In this document: positions 53,620 through 62,298 of the stretch, in pieces | Layout of the letters: each line of letters starts with the position of its first letter | Position numbering within the stretch: the stretch's first letter is position 1 | Made by a program: the position numbers and the translations under genes | Source of the DNA: Roseburia sp. AF12-17LB | Lineage (GTDB): Bacteria; Bacillota; Clostridia; Lachnospirales; Lachnospiraceae | NCBI RefSeq assembly: GCF_003479605.1 | Contig: NZ_QUHR01000001.1 | Location: 186,001-250,000 of the forward strand | Length of the DNA: 64,000 nt | Reading direction: 5' to 3' | Notes under the pieces: generated by a model | Told to the model about the DNA's origin: nothing | The model's database searches: none | What the model saw: only the letters and a program-made list of their open reading frames with translations

Positions 53620-54507
53620 TTGGCTTGTTACAATCTTGGGGATTATATATGTGAATCCCGCAAACAGCTTGGCATTACACAGGAAGAACTTGCTTTTGGC
53701 ATCTGTTCAACTGGAACTTTATCAAAAATTGAAAACGGATTTGTGGTACCAAAGCGGAAAAATTATGAAGCTATTATGCAGCGTCTTGGAAAGACGATGG
53801 GTATATGCAATATTCATGCAACGGCGGAAGAAATGGAATTATATGCCTATATGCGACAGCTGGTGCATGCAGTAGCAAATAATGATATGGAAGGCAGCAG
53901 GGAACTCTGGCAGAGACAACCGGAACATAAACAGGAGGATAAACTGACCAGACAGTTCTTTTCATACATAAAGGCGGTGCTGGACAGTAAGGAAGGAGTC
54001 CGTCCGGAACTTGTATATGCAAAGCTGGAAGAAGCGTTACATCTGACGCATCCGGCGGGGCTGGCAAATCTGGTGCAGAAGCGGATGTTTACCTTTGAGG
54101 AAATCAACATTATCAACAGTATGGCGGTACAGAAACAGCGGCTTGGTGAAAGAAAGCAGGCACTCCGCATCTGGATGCAGTTATCTGATTATCTGGAAGT
54201 AAGAAAAGTAGATGATGAAGAAAAAGAAAAGGTATATCCGATGATACTTTACAATGAAGCTAATCTTTTGTATGAGATGGAAATTTACAGAGAGGCGCTG
54301 GAATTATGCAATAAGGGTATCGATTATTGCACAAGGAGCAATAAATATATGGTATTGCCATATCTTTTGCTCTGCAAGTCCGGAATTTTAAAATGGATGG
54401 AGCAGCCGGAAGAAGCCATGGATGTACAGCAGTGTGCAGAGCATCTTTTTCAGGTGTTTGAAAATCATAATGCAAAGCCCGGAGAACCAATCTTGATTGC
54501 TTTGTGA
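53620..54507 (+). CDS. XRE regulator with TPR-like C-terminal domain (Rgg/PlcR-like layout)
   Basis: Transcription regulator of 295 residues. The helix-turn-helix covers about 5-65 (ICESRKQLGITQEELAFGI, TLSKIENGFVVPKR). The remaining 230 residues are helical repeats with TPR character (NEANLLYEMEIYREALELC, LLLCKSGILKWMEQPEEA). This layout is shared with peptide-sensing RRNPP regulators such as PlcR and Rgg. The start is a TTG behind GGGAGG. No small secreted peptide gene is evident next to it, so peptide sensing is only a possibility. It may bind the AGCGGTACCGCT palindrome in its own promoter region. Confidence 0.8.
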   Translation: MACYNLGDYICESRKQLGITQEELAFGICSTGTLSKIENGFVVPKRKNYEAIMQRLGKTMGICNIHATAEEMELYAYMRQLVHAVANNDMEGSRELWQRQPEHKQEDKLTRQFFSYIKAVLDSKEGVRPELVYAKLEEALHLTHPAGLANLVQKRMFTFEEINIINSMAVQKQRLGERKQALRIWMQLSDYLEVRKVDDEEKEKVYPMILYNEANLLYEMEIYREALELCNKGIDYCTRSNKYMVLPYLLLCKSGILKWMEQPEEAMDVQQCAEHLFQVFENHNAKPGEPILIAL

Positions 54508-54514
54508 GATTCTC

Positions 54515-54542
54515 TTGTCATTCTAAGAAAAAAAGGTATAAT
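54515..54542 (+). promoter_or_regulatory. Promoter of ddl-murF
   Basis: TTGTCA (54515-54520), a 16-nt spacer and a perfect TATAAT (54537-54542), 66 nt before the ddl start. Confidence 0.7.
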
Positions 54543-54577
54543 ATACATATTGAAAAAAGAGATGTAATATACATATT
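54539..54577. repeat. Direct repeat at the ddl promoter
   Basis: TAATATACATATT occurs exactly twice, at 54539-54551 and 54565-54577, 26 nt apart, about two and a half helical turns. The first copy overlaps the -10 box. It could bind a regulator, or be chance in AT-rich DNA. Confidence 0.45.
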
Positions 54578-54607
54578 TGAATCTGAAAGAAAGAAGGACA
54601 TTAGAGA

Positions 54608-55663
54608 ATGAATATCGTAGTTTTGGCAGGCGGCTTGAGCACAGAGCGTGATGTGTCTTTTAAAACAGGAGATATGGTAACAAAGGCATTGCGGAAGAAT
54701 GGACATCAGGTTATTCTTCTGGATGTGTTTATGGGATATGGAGAAGAAGAACAGGATATTACTGGAATTTTTGAACATTCAGAAGAAGCAAGTGTAAAAG
54801 TAGCGGATATACCGGAGACGGCTCCAGATCTTGATAAGGTAAGAAAGAGTAGAAAAGACCAGTCTGCCTGCTTCTTTGGACCGAATGTAATCGCAATGTG
54901 CCGTATGGCAGATATTGTATTTATGGCATTACATGGAGAAAATGGAGAGAATGGTAAGATTCAGGCAGCCTTTGATTTGTTTGGAATCCGTTATACCGGA
55001 AGCGGCTATTTAAGCAGTGCGATTGCCATGAATAAAAATATGGCAAAGCAGTTTTTTGAAGCCAATGGAATCCCATGTCCGAAGGGCATTTATATGAAGA
55101 AAAAGGACAGAAAAGACAGTCTGGCTGAAATCGGAATTACGCTGCCTTGCGTGGTAAAGCCATGCTGTGGTGGTTCCAGTATCGGTGTTTCCATTGTAAA
55201 AGAAGAAAGCAATTTTACAAAAGCATTGGATGATGCATTCTTTTGGGAAGATGAAATCTTAATTGAAGAATATGTAGAGGGAAGAGAATTTTCAGTAGGT
55301 GTCATCAAAGGAAGAGCATTGCCGGTTATCGAGATTGCACCAAAAGAAGGATTTTACGATTATAAAAATAAGTATAAGGCTGGAAGCACAGTGGAAACCT
55401 GTCCGGCAGATATTAAAGACAGTGTGGCAAAAGAGATGCAGAAGCATGCAGTAAAAGTTGCGGAAGCGTTAGGCCTGGACACCTATTCCAGAATCGACTT
55501 CTTAGTCAATGCAAAAGATGAAGTATACTGCTTAGAGGCAAATACATTGCCTGGTATGACAGCAACCAGCTTACTGCCGCAGGAAGCCAAGGTAGAAGGA
55601 GTAAACTTCGAAGAGTTATGCCAGCAGCTGGTTGATATTTCCATGGAGAAATACGGAGCATAA
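54608..55663 (+). CDS. ddl: D-alanine--D-alanine ligase
   Basis: Makes the D-Ala-D-Ala dipeptide used by MurF. The 351-residue ATP-grasp protein starts MNIVVLAGGLSTERDVS, has MALHGENGENG, SGYLSSAIAMNK, the lysine and glycine loop VKPCCGGSSIGVS, IEEYVEGREFSVG and a C-terminal RIDFLVN...EANTLPGMTATS. It includes an insertion near 45-95 that lengthens the N-terminal domain. The ligase-type specificity (D-Ala rather than D-Lac or D-Ser) is suggested but not proven. murF follows 21 bp later, a functional pair. Confidence 0.93.
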   Translation: MNIVVLAGGLSTERDVSFKTGDMVTKALRKNGHQVILLDVFMGYGEEEQDITGIFEHSEEASVKVADIPETAPDLDKVRKSRKDQSACFFGPNVIAMCRMADIVFMALHGENGENGKIQAAFDLFGIRYTGSGYLSSAIAMNKNMAKQFFEANGIPCPKGIYMKKKDRKDSLAEIGITLPCVVKPCCGGSSIGVSIVKEESNFTKALDDAFFWEDEILIEEYVEGREFSVGVIKGRALPVIEIAPKEGFYDYKNKYKAGSTVETCPADIKDSVAKEMQKHAVKVAEALGLDTYSRIDFLVNAKDEVYCLEANTLPGMTATSLLPQEAKVEGVNFEELCQQLVDISMEKYGA

Positions 55664-55684
55664 GAAAGGGCAGAGAAGGCAGAT

Positions 55685-57061
55685 ATGAAGGAACTGACAT
55701 TAGCACAGATTGCAGAAGCCTGCGGTGGAACATTAATAGGTGGGAATGAAGCAAAAGAATATACCGTAACCGGAGTAGAGATTGACAGCCGGAGAGTAAA
55801 GGCAGGAAATTTATTTGTTGCCATTCCGGGAGAAAAGGTCGATGGTCACAAATTTATTCCGGATGTATTAAAAAAAGGAGCATATGCACTGTCCCAGCAG
55901 AGTCTTGATGTAGATGGAGCTTATATTCTGGTGGAAGATACCGTAACTGCCATGAAGCGTCTGGCACGTTTCTATCGGAGTACTCTTGACGTTAAAGTAG
56001 TGGGAATTACCGGAAGTGTTGGAAAGACCAGTACCAAAGAAATGATTGCATCTGTACTGGGCACAAAATTCCGGGTACATAAGACACAGGGGAATTTTAA
56101 TAATGGAATCGGTCTGCCACTGACTATTTTTCAGATTGAAAAAGAGCATCAGGTTGCAGTTCTGGAAATGGGAATTTCTGAATTTGGCGAGATGCATGAA
56201 CTGGCAGATATGGCGCAGCCGGATATTATGGTTATTACCAATATCGGTTTATGTCATCTGGAGAATTTGAAAACCAGAGATGGAATCTTAAAAGCAAAGA
56301 CAGAAAGCTTTGCCCATTTGAAACCGGATGGTGTTGTGATATTAAATGGAGATGATGACAAACTTTCAACTGTAGAGCAGGTGGCAGGAAGAAAGCCTGT
56401 ATTTTATGGAATCAAGGGAAGGAATCTCTGCGAGACTTCTGTCTGTGCAGATGCAGTTACAGAGCATGGCTTAGAAGGAATGACAGCAGAATTCCACACT
56501 CCACAGGGAGACATGGAAGTATTTATTCCAATTCCGGGAGAACATAATGTATATAATGCACTGGCAGCAACCTGCGTGGCAGAACAGTTAGGCCTTTCCA
56601 TGGATGAAATTAAATGTGGAATTGCAGCCGCTTCCACCATCAGCGGAAGAACGAATCTGATTCACACAAAGGGCATGACGGTTATTGATGACTGCTACAA
56701 TGCGAATCCGGTTTCCATGAAGGCATCTTTGGATGTCCTGTCTAAGGCAGGGGGACGAAAGATAGCGGTTCTTGGAGATATGGGTGAATTAGGCGAGGAT
56801 GAAAAACAGCTTCATTATGAAGTGGGAACCTATGCCGGAACACTGCCGATTGATTTGTTATTCTGTGTTGGAACATTATCCGGGAAACTGGCAGAAGGAG
56901 CGAAGAAACAGAATCCGGCTCTGACCGTAAAACATTATGCAACCCGTGAGGAGATGACAGAAGAACTTCTTGCTACCGTAAAAGAAGGAGATGCTGTTTT
57001 AGTCAAGGCATCACATTTTATGGAATTCCCGAAAGTGGTGGCAGCATTAACCGAAGCATAA
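55685..57061 (+). CDS. murF: UDP-N-acetylmuramoyl-tripeptide--D-alanyl-D-alanine ligase
   Basis: Adds the D-Ala-D-Ala made by Ddl to the UDP-MurNAc tripeptide, finishing the cytoplasmic stem peptide. The 458-residue protein has the N-terminal VTGVEIDSRRVKAGNLFVA, the ATP loop GITGSVGKTSTKEMI (around 110-125), NFNNGIGLPLT, and the C-terminal GRTNLI...VIDDCYNANPVSM typical of MurF. It forms an operon with ddl and shares a bidirectional terminator with plsC. Confidence 0.96.
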   Translation: MKELTLAQIAEACGGTLIGGNEAKEYTVTGVEIDSRRVKAGNLFVAIPGEKVDGHKFIPDVLKKGAYALSQQSLDVDGAYILVEDTVTAMKRLARFYRSTLDVKVVGITGSVGKTSTKEMIASVLGTKFRVHKTQGNFNNGIGLPLTIFQIEKEHQVAVLEMGISEFGEMHELADMAQPDIMVITNIGLCHLENLKTRDGILKAKTESFAHLKPDGVVILNGDDDKLSTVEQVAGRKPVFYGIKGRNLCETSVCADAVTEHGLEGMTAEFHTPQGDMEVFIPIPGEHNVYNALAATCVAEQLGLSMDEIKCGIAAASTISGRTNLIHTKGMTVIDDCYNANPVSMKASLDVLSKAGGRKIAVLGDMGELGEDEKQLHYEVGTYAGTLPIDLLFCVGTLSGKLAEGAKKQNPALTVKHYATREEMTEELLATVKEGDAVLVKASHFMEFPKVVAALTEA

Positions 57062-57082
57062 GAAAATGTTTTTTGAAAAATG

Positions 57083-57136
57083 AAAAAAGAAACTGTAACT
57101 TTGAAGTATAGTCATCAAAGCTACAGTTCCTTTTTT
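57083..57136. terminator. Bidirectional terminator between murF and plsC
   Basis: A stem of about 21 bp (57083-57104 with 57115-57136) has A runs on the left and T runs on the right, able to end transcription from both convergent genes. Confidence 0.85.
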
Positions 57137-57152
57137 CGTCAATATTTGCGGT

Positions 57153-57887
57153 TTAAAGATATTTCCGGTTATCTGCCAGCAGCTCATGCACCGTATTCTG
57201 TGTATAGGTAGCAAGATGTTTGCGGTCATCGGCAGAAAGCTGATCTAAATAAATCGGAGTACCATACTGCAGGATAACATGGGTAGGTTTTACCTTTGGA
57301 AAATGATTTTCCAGAATATCAGCAGAATTGGTGATTGCCATAGGAACAATCGGACATCCGGTTTTCTCAGAGAGCTTTAGGCTTCCGGCTTTGAAAGGAA
57401 GCATTTCGTCCTCAGTCTTGTTTCTGGTACCTTCCGGGAAGATACACATGGAAATGCCGGTTTTAATCTGGTCGATACCGGTCAGGATGGTTTTTAAGCC
57501 CTTCTTCATATCGGTACGGTCTAAGAAGAGGCAGTAGAGCCGCTTCATCCAGATGTTTAAAAGAGGAACTTTTCCCATGGTGTCTTTGGCAATGTAACCG
57601 GTGAGTCTCGGACATCTGGAATAAGTGATAATAATGTCAAAATAACTTCTATGATTTCCGATATAAAGAACCGGAACATCTTTTGGAACATTTTCTTCCC
57701 CGATTACAGTCAGCTTAACGCCACAGATAAACATAATCACACGAAATGCCCACTGCACCATGCGAAGACTGCTGATGTCGGCAGCATGGCGGTTGCATTT
57801 ACGGATAATCCATTCTGCAAAGAGAACTGGAATACCAAGAATCAGGTAAAGAACAGCAAATAAAAGTGCAAGAATTGCTCGTATCAT
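57153..57887 (-). CDS. plsC: Lysophospholipid (1-acylglycerol-3-phosphate) acyltransferase
   Basis: Membrane enzyme that acylates lysophosphatidic acid in phospholipid synthesis. The 244-residue protein has a hydrophobic N-terminus (about 1-25), the catalytic HX4D motif in IGNHRSYFD, the glycerol-phosphate binding FPEGTRNK, and a later PIVPMAI block. These are the four standard acyltransferase motifs. It is a single gene convergent with murF. Confidence 0.9.
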   Translation of the reverse strand: MIRAILALLFAVLYLILGIPVLFAEWIIRKCNRHAADISSLRMVQWAFRVIMFICGVKLTVIGEENVPKDVPVLYIGNHRSYFDIIITYSRCPRLTGYIAKDTMGKVPLLNIWMKRLYCLFLDRTDMKKGLKTILTGIDQIKTGISMCIFPEGTRNKTEDEMLPFKAGSLKLSEKTGCPIVPMAITNSADILENHFPKVKPTHVILQYGTPIYLDQLSADDRKHLATYTQNTVHELLADNRKYL

Positions 57888-58030
57888 AGAGATAGAATTC
57901 CTTTCTGGATATAAATTTCAAAAACAAAATACTGATTTCTTTCCCTATTATAGCGGTAAAGCTTAAGAATTACAACATGATAATCCGGATTTTGGAATAG
58001 AATGAAAAGAATAAAAACAGGGAGAAGAAA

Positions 58031-58471
58031 GTGAAACGGAAAACAATAGAAGCAAGGAAAGCTGTCCGGAGTGTCATCGGTCTGCTTGCGGTAGCATGGA
58101 TTGGACTGGCAGCAGCAGGCTGCGGTATCGAAGATACCAATGGCAGTAAAATAGAAGACGTGGAATTTACCGTGTTAGAAGAGGAAGCAGTGCCGGAAGA
58201 ATTGAAGCAGGAAATTGAAGAACGAAAGGAAATGGATTTCAAGCTGACTTATGAAGATAACGGAAAACTCTATATTGCAAGGGGTTATGGAGAGAAGGAA
58301 ACGGGAGGCTACAGCATTTCCGTAAAAGATGTTTATCTGACTCAGAATGCCCTCTGTTTTGTTACAACGCTGATTGGCCCGGGGGAGAATGAGACGGTGG
58401 CAAAGGCACCAAGTTTCCCATATATTGTGGTTGAGGTGACAAAATGTGACAAGAACGTGGTGTTTGAGTGA
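58031..58471 (+). CDS. PrcB-domain lipoprotein
   Basis: Predicted surface lipoprotein of 146 residues starting at a GTG (AGAAG upstream). A charged start, a hydrophobic stretch and a lipobox LAAAGC (Cys at about 31) give a type II signal. The C-terminal domain (about 75-140), with LYIARGYGEKETGGYSIS followed by a hydrophobic strand and FPYIVVEVTK, matches the PrcB C-terminal domain, named after a protease-associated protein of oral spirochaetes. Function in Firmicutes is unknown. It lies directly upstream of veg. Confidence 0.72.
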   Translation: MKRKTIEARKAVRSVIGLLAVAWIGLAAAGCGIEDTNGSKIEDVEFTVLEEEAVPEELKQEIEERKEMDFKLTYEDNGKLYIARGYGEKETGGYSISVKDVYLTQNALCFVTTLIGPGENETVAKAPSFPYIVVEVTKCDKNVVFE

Positions 58472-58492
58472 AAAAATGGTACTTTTTTCCCT

Positions 58493-58521
58493 TTGACAGC
58501 ATTTTAACACGGTGATATACT
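58493..58521 (+). promoter_or_regulatory. Promoter of veg
   Basis: A perfect TTGACA (58493-58498), a 17-nt spacer and TATACT (58516-58521), 33 nt before the veg start. Among the strongest-looking promoters of the window, which fits the known strong vegetative promoter of veg in Bacillus. Confidence 0.85.
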
Positions 58522-58554
58522 AAAGAGCGTGGATAAAAAAGGAGGAACTGGTAT

Positions 58555-58797
58555 ATGCAGAGAGCAGATATTAACAGAGTCCGGGCATCCGTGCATCAGC
58601 AGTGCGGTAGCAGTGTAATGATTCAACTGGACAGAGGTCGTAATAAAGTAGATGTACAGCGTGGTGTAATACAGAATGCTTATCCGAGTGTATTCACGAT
58701 TCTTGTAGATGATGAAAGAGAAGGCAATCCGCCACAGTTATTATCTTTCAGTTATACAGATATCATAACAAGAGATATCCGAATGAAATTATGTTAG
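58555..58797 (+). CDS. veg: Veg family protein
   Basis: Small conserved Firmicutes protein; in B. subtilis it stimulates biofilm genes and is highly expressed. The 80-residue sequence contains IRRVRASV-like INRVRASVHQQCG, LDRGRNKVDVQRGVI and YPSVFTILVD, which fit the family over its full length. AGGAGG precedes the ATG. It has a strong promoter and a terminator whose 3' arm contains the ribosome binding site of the next gene. Confidence 0.95.
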   Translation: MQRADINRVRASVHQQCGSSVMIQLDRGRNKVDVQRGVIQNAYPSVFTILVDDEREGNPPQLLSFSYTDIITRDIRMKLC

Positions 58798-58807
58798 AAG
58801 AATAAAG

Positions 58808-58857
58808 TCCCTTTTTCCTGAATAAAATGAAATAACATTCAGGAAGGGGATTTTTTT
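58808..58857 (+). terminator. veg terminator that contains the ribosome binding site of the next gene
   Basis: Arms 58808-58823 and 58837-58850 form a strong hairpin followed by seven T residues (58851-58857). The 3' arm includes AGGAAGGGG (58841-58849), the only good ribosome binding site for the GTG start of the SPOCS/LysM gene at 58859. The hairpin both ends veg transcription and can hide this site on read-through RNA. Confidence 0.75.
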
Positions 58858-58858
58858 A

Positions 58859-60418
58859 GTGGAAATAAAGAAACAGAACATACATATGAATTATGAAAAA
58901 GCCAGTGCCATGAGTCAGATTACTCTGGATGATGATTACAATCTACCGGATTATCGGCCGGATATTGTAAAAGTACTGAAAGAAAAAGGTGAAATCCGCT
59001 TTGATGAGATACAGGTAAAAGAAGGACGTATTTATGTGAAGGGGAATCTTATCTTTCATGTGCTCTACCGCAGCGATATGGAGGAGCATAAATTAGACTG
59101 CCTGCGGGGACAGATTCCATTTGAAGAAACCATCAGTATGGATGGAGTGAATGAATTAGATCCGGTGGACGTCACAGCAGAATTGGAAGACATTAATATC
59201 GGGATTATTAATTCCAGAAAATTAAGTGTTCGTGCACTGGTGATGCTGAAGGCAGAAATGCGGATGCGCAAGGAGACGGAACTGATTACGGGAGTAGCCA
59301 TGGAACATCCGTTGGAAATCCTTCAGAACAGGCATAATATTCTGGAATTGGAAACCTGTAAGAAAGATAATTACCGGTTGAAACAGGAAATAGAGTTGCC
59401 CCAGAGCAAGCCAGATGTAGAACAGATTTTATGGAAAAGTGTGCAGCTTCGGGGTGTGGAAACGAGGTTACGAGAAGAAAAAATCCAGCTTACCGGAGAA
59501 ATAAGGCTGTTTTTGCTTTATTATGCCCAGAAAGAAGAACGCCGGTTAGAATGGTTAGAAGAGACGATACCACTGAACGGAGAACTTGCCTGCGAGGGAT
59601 GCAGTGAGGAAAAAATCTATCGGATTCAGGTAACACCTGCCAGTGTGGAAGTAGAGGTCAGACCGGATTATGATGGAGAAGACCGGAAAATCAGTCTGGA
59701 TATGACGTTAGAATTAGATATCTGTATCTGGAAGGAAACAGAGGCAGATGTGGTAGAGGACGTATATTCGCTGCGGGAAGAGATGACACCAGCTTATGAA
59801 GAAGTTACCATGAGCAGGCTGCTGGCAAAGAATTATGCAAAATGCCGGTTGACAGACCACATGAATTTAAAGAAGAATCAGGAGAATATCCTGCAGATTT
59901 GTTCCTGCGAAGGAATGGCATTTATTGACCATGTGGAGCCACAGGCAGACGGTCTTAAAGTGGAAGGAAGCCTGAATGTGGAAATCCTTTATGTAACCAC
60001 GGACGATGCCATGCCGATTGGAACCTGCCGGGAGACATTTCCTTTTGAACAGCTGATTGAAGTCCCGGAAATGACAGACGATATGAACTATGAACTGGAA
60101 GCGGGAATCGAGCAGTTGTCAGCGATTCTTTTGGATAATACCCAGATTGAGGTAAAGGCAGTACTGAATCTGAATCTGATTGCATTTTCACAGGAGAACA
60201 TCCAGAAAATGGATGAAATCAGAATTACAGAACGGGATATGGAAGAATTACAGAGACAGCCAGGAATTACCGGATATATTGTAAGAGAGGGGGACAGTCT
60301 CTGGAAAATTGCCAAGGCAAATCATACGACTATTTCCCAGTTAATGGAAACCAACGACTTAAAGAGTGAAGAAATTCAAAAAGGCGATAAATTGTTAATT
60401 GTAAAGATGGTATCATGA
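58859..60418 (+). CDS. SPOCS (DUF3794) and LysM domain protein
   Basis: Predicted spore-coat or envelope-associated protein. The 519-residue protein has repeated SPOCS/DUF3794 units (beta-rich, about 30-150, 165-280 and 320-430), with recurring patterns such as YRPDIVKVLKEKGEIRFDEI and a parallel KPDVEQILWKSVQLRGVE. A LysM domain closes it (about 472-518, IVREGDSLWKIAK). No signal peptide is seen, as is usual for coat proteins assembled from the mother cell. The start is a GTG whose ribosome binding site lies in the veg terminator. Proteins of this layout are found in spore-forming Clostridia. Confidence 0.85.
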   Translation: MEIKKQNIHMNYEKASAMSQITLDDDYNLPDYRPDIVKVLKEKGEIRFDEIQVKEGRIYVKGNLIFHVLYRSDMEEHKLDCLRGQIPFEETISMDGVNELDPVDVTAELEDINIGIINSRKLSVRALVMLKAEMRMRKETELITGVAMEHPLEILQNRHNILELETCKKDNYRLKQEIELPQSKPDVEQILWKSVQLRGVETRLREEKIQLTGEIRLFLLYYAQKEERRLEWLEETIPLNGELACEGCSEEKIYRIQVTPASVEVEVRPDYDGEDRKISLDMTLELDICIWKETEADVVEDVYSLREEMTPAYEEVTMSRLLAKNYAKCRLTDHMNLKKNQENILQICSCEGMAFIDHVEPQADGLKVEGSLNVEILYVTTDDAMPIGTCRETFPFEQLIEVPEMTDDMNYELEAGIEQLSAILLDNTQIEVKAVLNLNLIAFSQENIQKMDEIRITERDMEELQRQPGITGYIVREGDSLWKIAKANHTTISQLMETNDLKSEEIQKGDKLLIVKMVS

Positions 60419-60427
60419 TGTTATACT
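60399..60427 (+). promoter_or_regulatory. Promoter of the NlpC/P60 gene
   Basis: TTGTAA (60399-60404), a 17-nt spacer and TATACT (60422-60427), 41 nt before the start codon and overlapping the end of the preceding gene. Confidence 0.55.
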
Positions 60428-60467
60428 AAGATGATAGGAAATACACAAAAGTGGAAGGAGCAGAAAT

Positions 60468-61718
60468 ATGCACAGAAAAAAACATATGTGGAAAATGCGG
60501 TTGGTTGCAGCAGGACTGGTAGCAATTCTTGGAATTTCATGTTTTCAAAGTGCGTCAGCAAGCGCTCTTTCAAAGGCTAAAAACAAGAAGAGTGAAGCAC
60601 AGACCGCATTGGATAATGCCAATGCAGATATAGAGAATATACAGAGCCAGCAGCAGGAACTGCAGTCCCAGATTGATGCACTGGATGCAGATCTGGTAAA
60701 TATTATTATGAACTTAGATATTCTGGAAGGGGAACTTTCGGATAAGCAGACTGAACTGGATAATGTGACAGCACAGCTTGCACAGGCACAGGAAGATGAA
60801 CAGAACCAGTACGATGCTATGAAAAAGCGTATCGTATATATGTATGAGAATGGGGATGACAGTTATATTGAGGCACTGGTGGGCGCAACAGATTTCTCCG
60901 ATTTACTGAATCGTCTGGAATATGCCCAGCAGATTTATGATTATGACAGAAATCTTCTGACGCAGTATCAGGAGACAGTGCAGCAGGTAGCTGACCTTAA
61001 GAGTCAGGTGGAGACAGAGAAGGCAGAGTTAGAGGAAGTGCAGCAGTCTTATCAGGAACAGCAGGCTTCTTATGAAAGCATGATTGCAGAGAAACAGTCT
61101 CAGATGTCTGATTTTGATACCCAGCTTGCATCAGCCCAGAGTCTTGCAGCCCAGTATAAAGCTACTGTTGATGAGCAGAATGAAATCATAAGACAGGAGC
61201 AGGCAGCTGCAGCAGCTGCCGCTGCTCAGAATAATAATAAAGGCAATAATACAACAACTGCTAACAATAATAATGGAAATACAACGGGAAATAATAATGG
61301 CAGCAATACCGGAGGTGACAGCACTACTGGTGGCAGTACAGGGGGAGGTGGATTGAATCCTTCTTTTAGTACATCAGTCAGTGGAAGCGATGTAGTATCT
61401 TATGCCTGTCAGTTTATTGGAAATCCGTATGTATGGGGCGGCGAGAGCCTGACCAATGGAGCAGATTGTTCCGGATTCATTAAAAGTGTCTATGCAAACT
61501 TTGGAATCAGCCTGCCTCATAGTTCGGTAGCATTACAGCGAGCAGGAAGTGAAGTAAGCTATGAGAATGCCCAGCCAGGTGACATTGTCTGTTATGCCGG
61601 TCATGTGGCAATTTATATGGGCGGAGGACAGATTGTCCATGCAAGTTCACCGTCTACCGGCATTAAGACAGGCTCAGCAACTTATCGAAGCATTATATCT
61701 GTCCGGCGTGTATTGTAA
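60468..61718 (+). CDS. Secreted NlpC/P60 peptidoglycan hydrolase with coiled coil
   Basis: Predicted secreted DL-endopeptidase for wall cleavage, similar in layout to CwlO/PcsB. Of 416 residues, 1-33 form a signal peptide, about 34-245 a long coiled coil rich in Gln, Glu and Ala, about 246-305 an Asn/Gly/Thr linker, and about 310-416 an NlpC/P60 domain. The catalytic cysteine is in GADCSGFIKSVY, the histidine in AGHVAIYMGG and the third polar residue in QIVHASS. Coiled-coil hydrolases of this type are often activated by FtsEX, which is not in the window. A terminator follows. Confidence 0.92.
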   Translation: MHRKKHMWKMRLVAAGLVAILGISCFQSASASALSKAKNKKSEAQTALDNANADIENIQSQQQELQSQIDALDADLVNIIMNLDILEGELSDKQTELDNVTAQLAQAQEDEQNQYDAMKKRIVYMYENGDDSYIEALVGATDFSDLLNRLEYAQQIYDYDRNLLTQYQETVQQVADLKSQVETEKAELEEVQQSYQEQQASYESMIAEKQSQMSDFDTQLASAQSLAAQYKATVDEQNEIIRQEQAAAAAAAAQNNNKGNNTTTANNNNGNTTGNNNGSNTGGDSTTGGSTGGGGLNPSFSTSVSGSDVVSYACQFIGNPYVWGGESLTNGADCSGFIKSVYANFGISLPHSSVALQRAGSEVSYENAQPGDIVCYAGHVAIYMGGGQIVHASSPSTGIKTGSATYRSIISVRRVL

Positions 61719-61753
61719 AAAGTTATCCATAAAGAAGAAAAATGATAAAAATT

Positions 61754-61784
61754 CCCCGCAGTAAGCAAACTACTGCGGGGTTTT
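61754..61784 (+). terminator. Terminator of the NlpC/P60 gene
   Basis: A perfect 10-bp stem CCCCGCAGTA (61754-61763) with TACTGCGGGG (61771-61780), 7-nt loop, then TTTT. Confidence 0.9.
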
Positions 61785-61852
61785 AAGAACTTGTAAAATC
61801 TTTCAAGTTGCGTATAATGAAAAAGTAGAAAATATTTTAGGAGGAATAAGAA

Positions 61853-62290
61853 ATGCAGATAGAACAGTTACAAAAAGAAATGATAGCAGCAATGAAGGCA
61901 AAAGATAAACCAAGAAAAGATGCAATTTCTTCGCTGGTTTCTGCAGTGAAGAAAACAGCAATTGATGAAGGCTGTCGTGATGACATAAAAGAAGAATTAG
62001 TAAACCGTGTGATTTTAAAAGAAATGAAGACCGTAAAAGAACAGATTGATTCCTGTCCGGCAGAAAGAACAGATTTACTTGCGGAATATCAGCAGCGTTA
62101 TGACATTATGAGCGAATATGCACCGGCAATGCTTTCTGAGGAAGAAGTACGTAAGATTCTGACAGAAAAATTTGCAGATGTCATTGCAACCAAAAATAAA
62201 GGTCAGATTATGAAAACAGTTATGCCGGAGTTAAAAGGTAAGGCAGATGGTAAATTAATCGGACAGGTTGTAGCAGAGCTTTGCAAATAG
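61853..62290 (+). CDS. GatB/YqeY domain protein
   Basis: Small helical protein of 145 residues corresponding to the YqeY family, related to the tail domain of GatB that touches tRNA. The sequence shows LQKEMIAAMKAKDKPRKDAI at the start, a central EEL...RVILKEMKTVKEQID and the closing MKTVMPELKGKADGKLIGQVVAELCK, which are typical. AGGAGG precedes the ATG. It is followed by two more plus-strand genes in close spacing. The precise role of YqeY is not established. Confidence 0.9.
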   Translation: MQIEQLQKEMIAAMKAKDKPRKDAISSLVSAVKKTAIDEGCRDDIKEELVNRVILKEMKTVKEQIDSCPAERTDLLAEYQQRYDIMSEYAPAMLSEEEVRKILTEKFADVIATKNKGQIMKTVMPELKGKADGKLIGQVVAELCK

Positions 62291-62298
62291 GATAGTGT

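Noticed and set aside
60601..61200. Tandem repeats in the NlpC/P60 gene region
   Set aside because: The apparent repetition is coiled-coil Gln/Glu/Ala coding bias, and 61200-61350 is a low-complexity linker, not a CRISPR or satellite.
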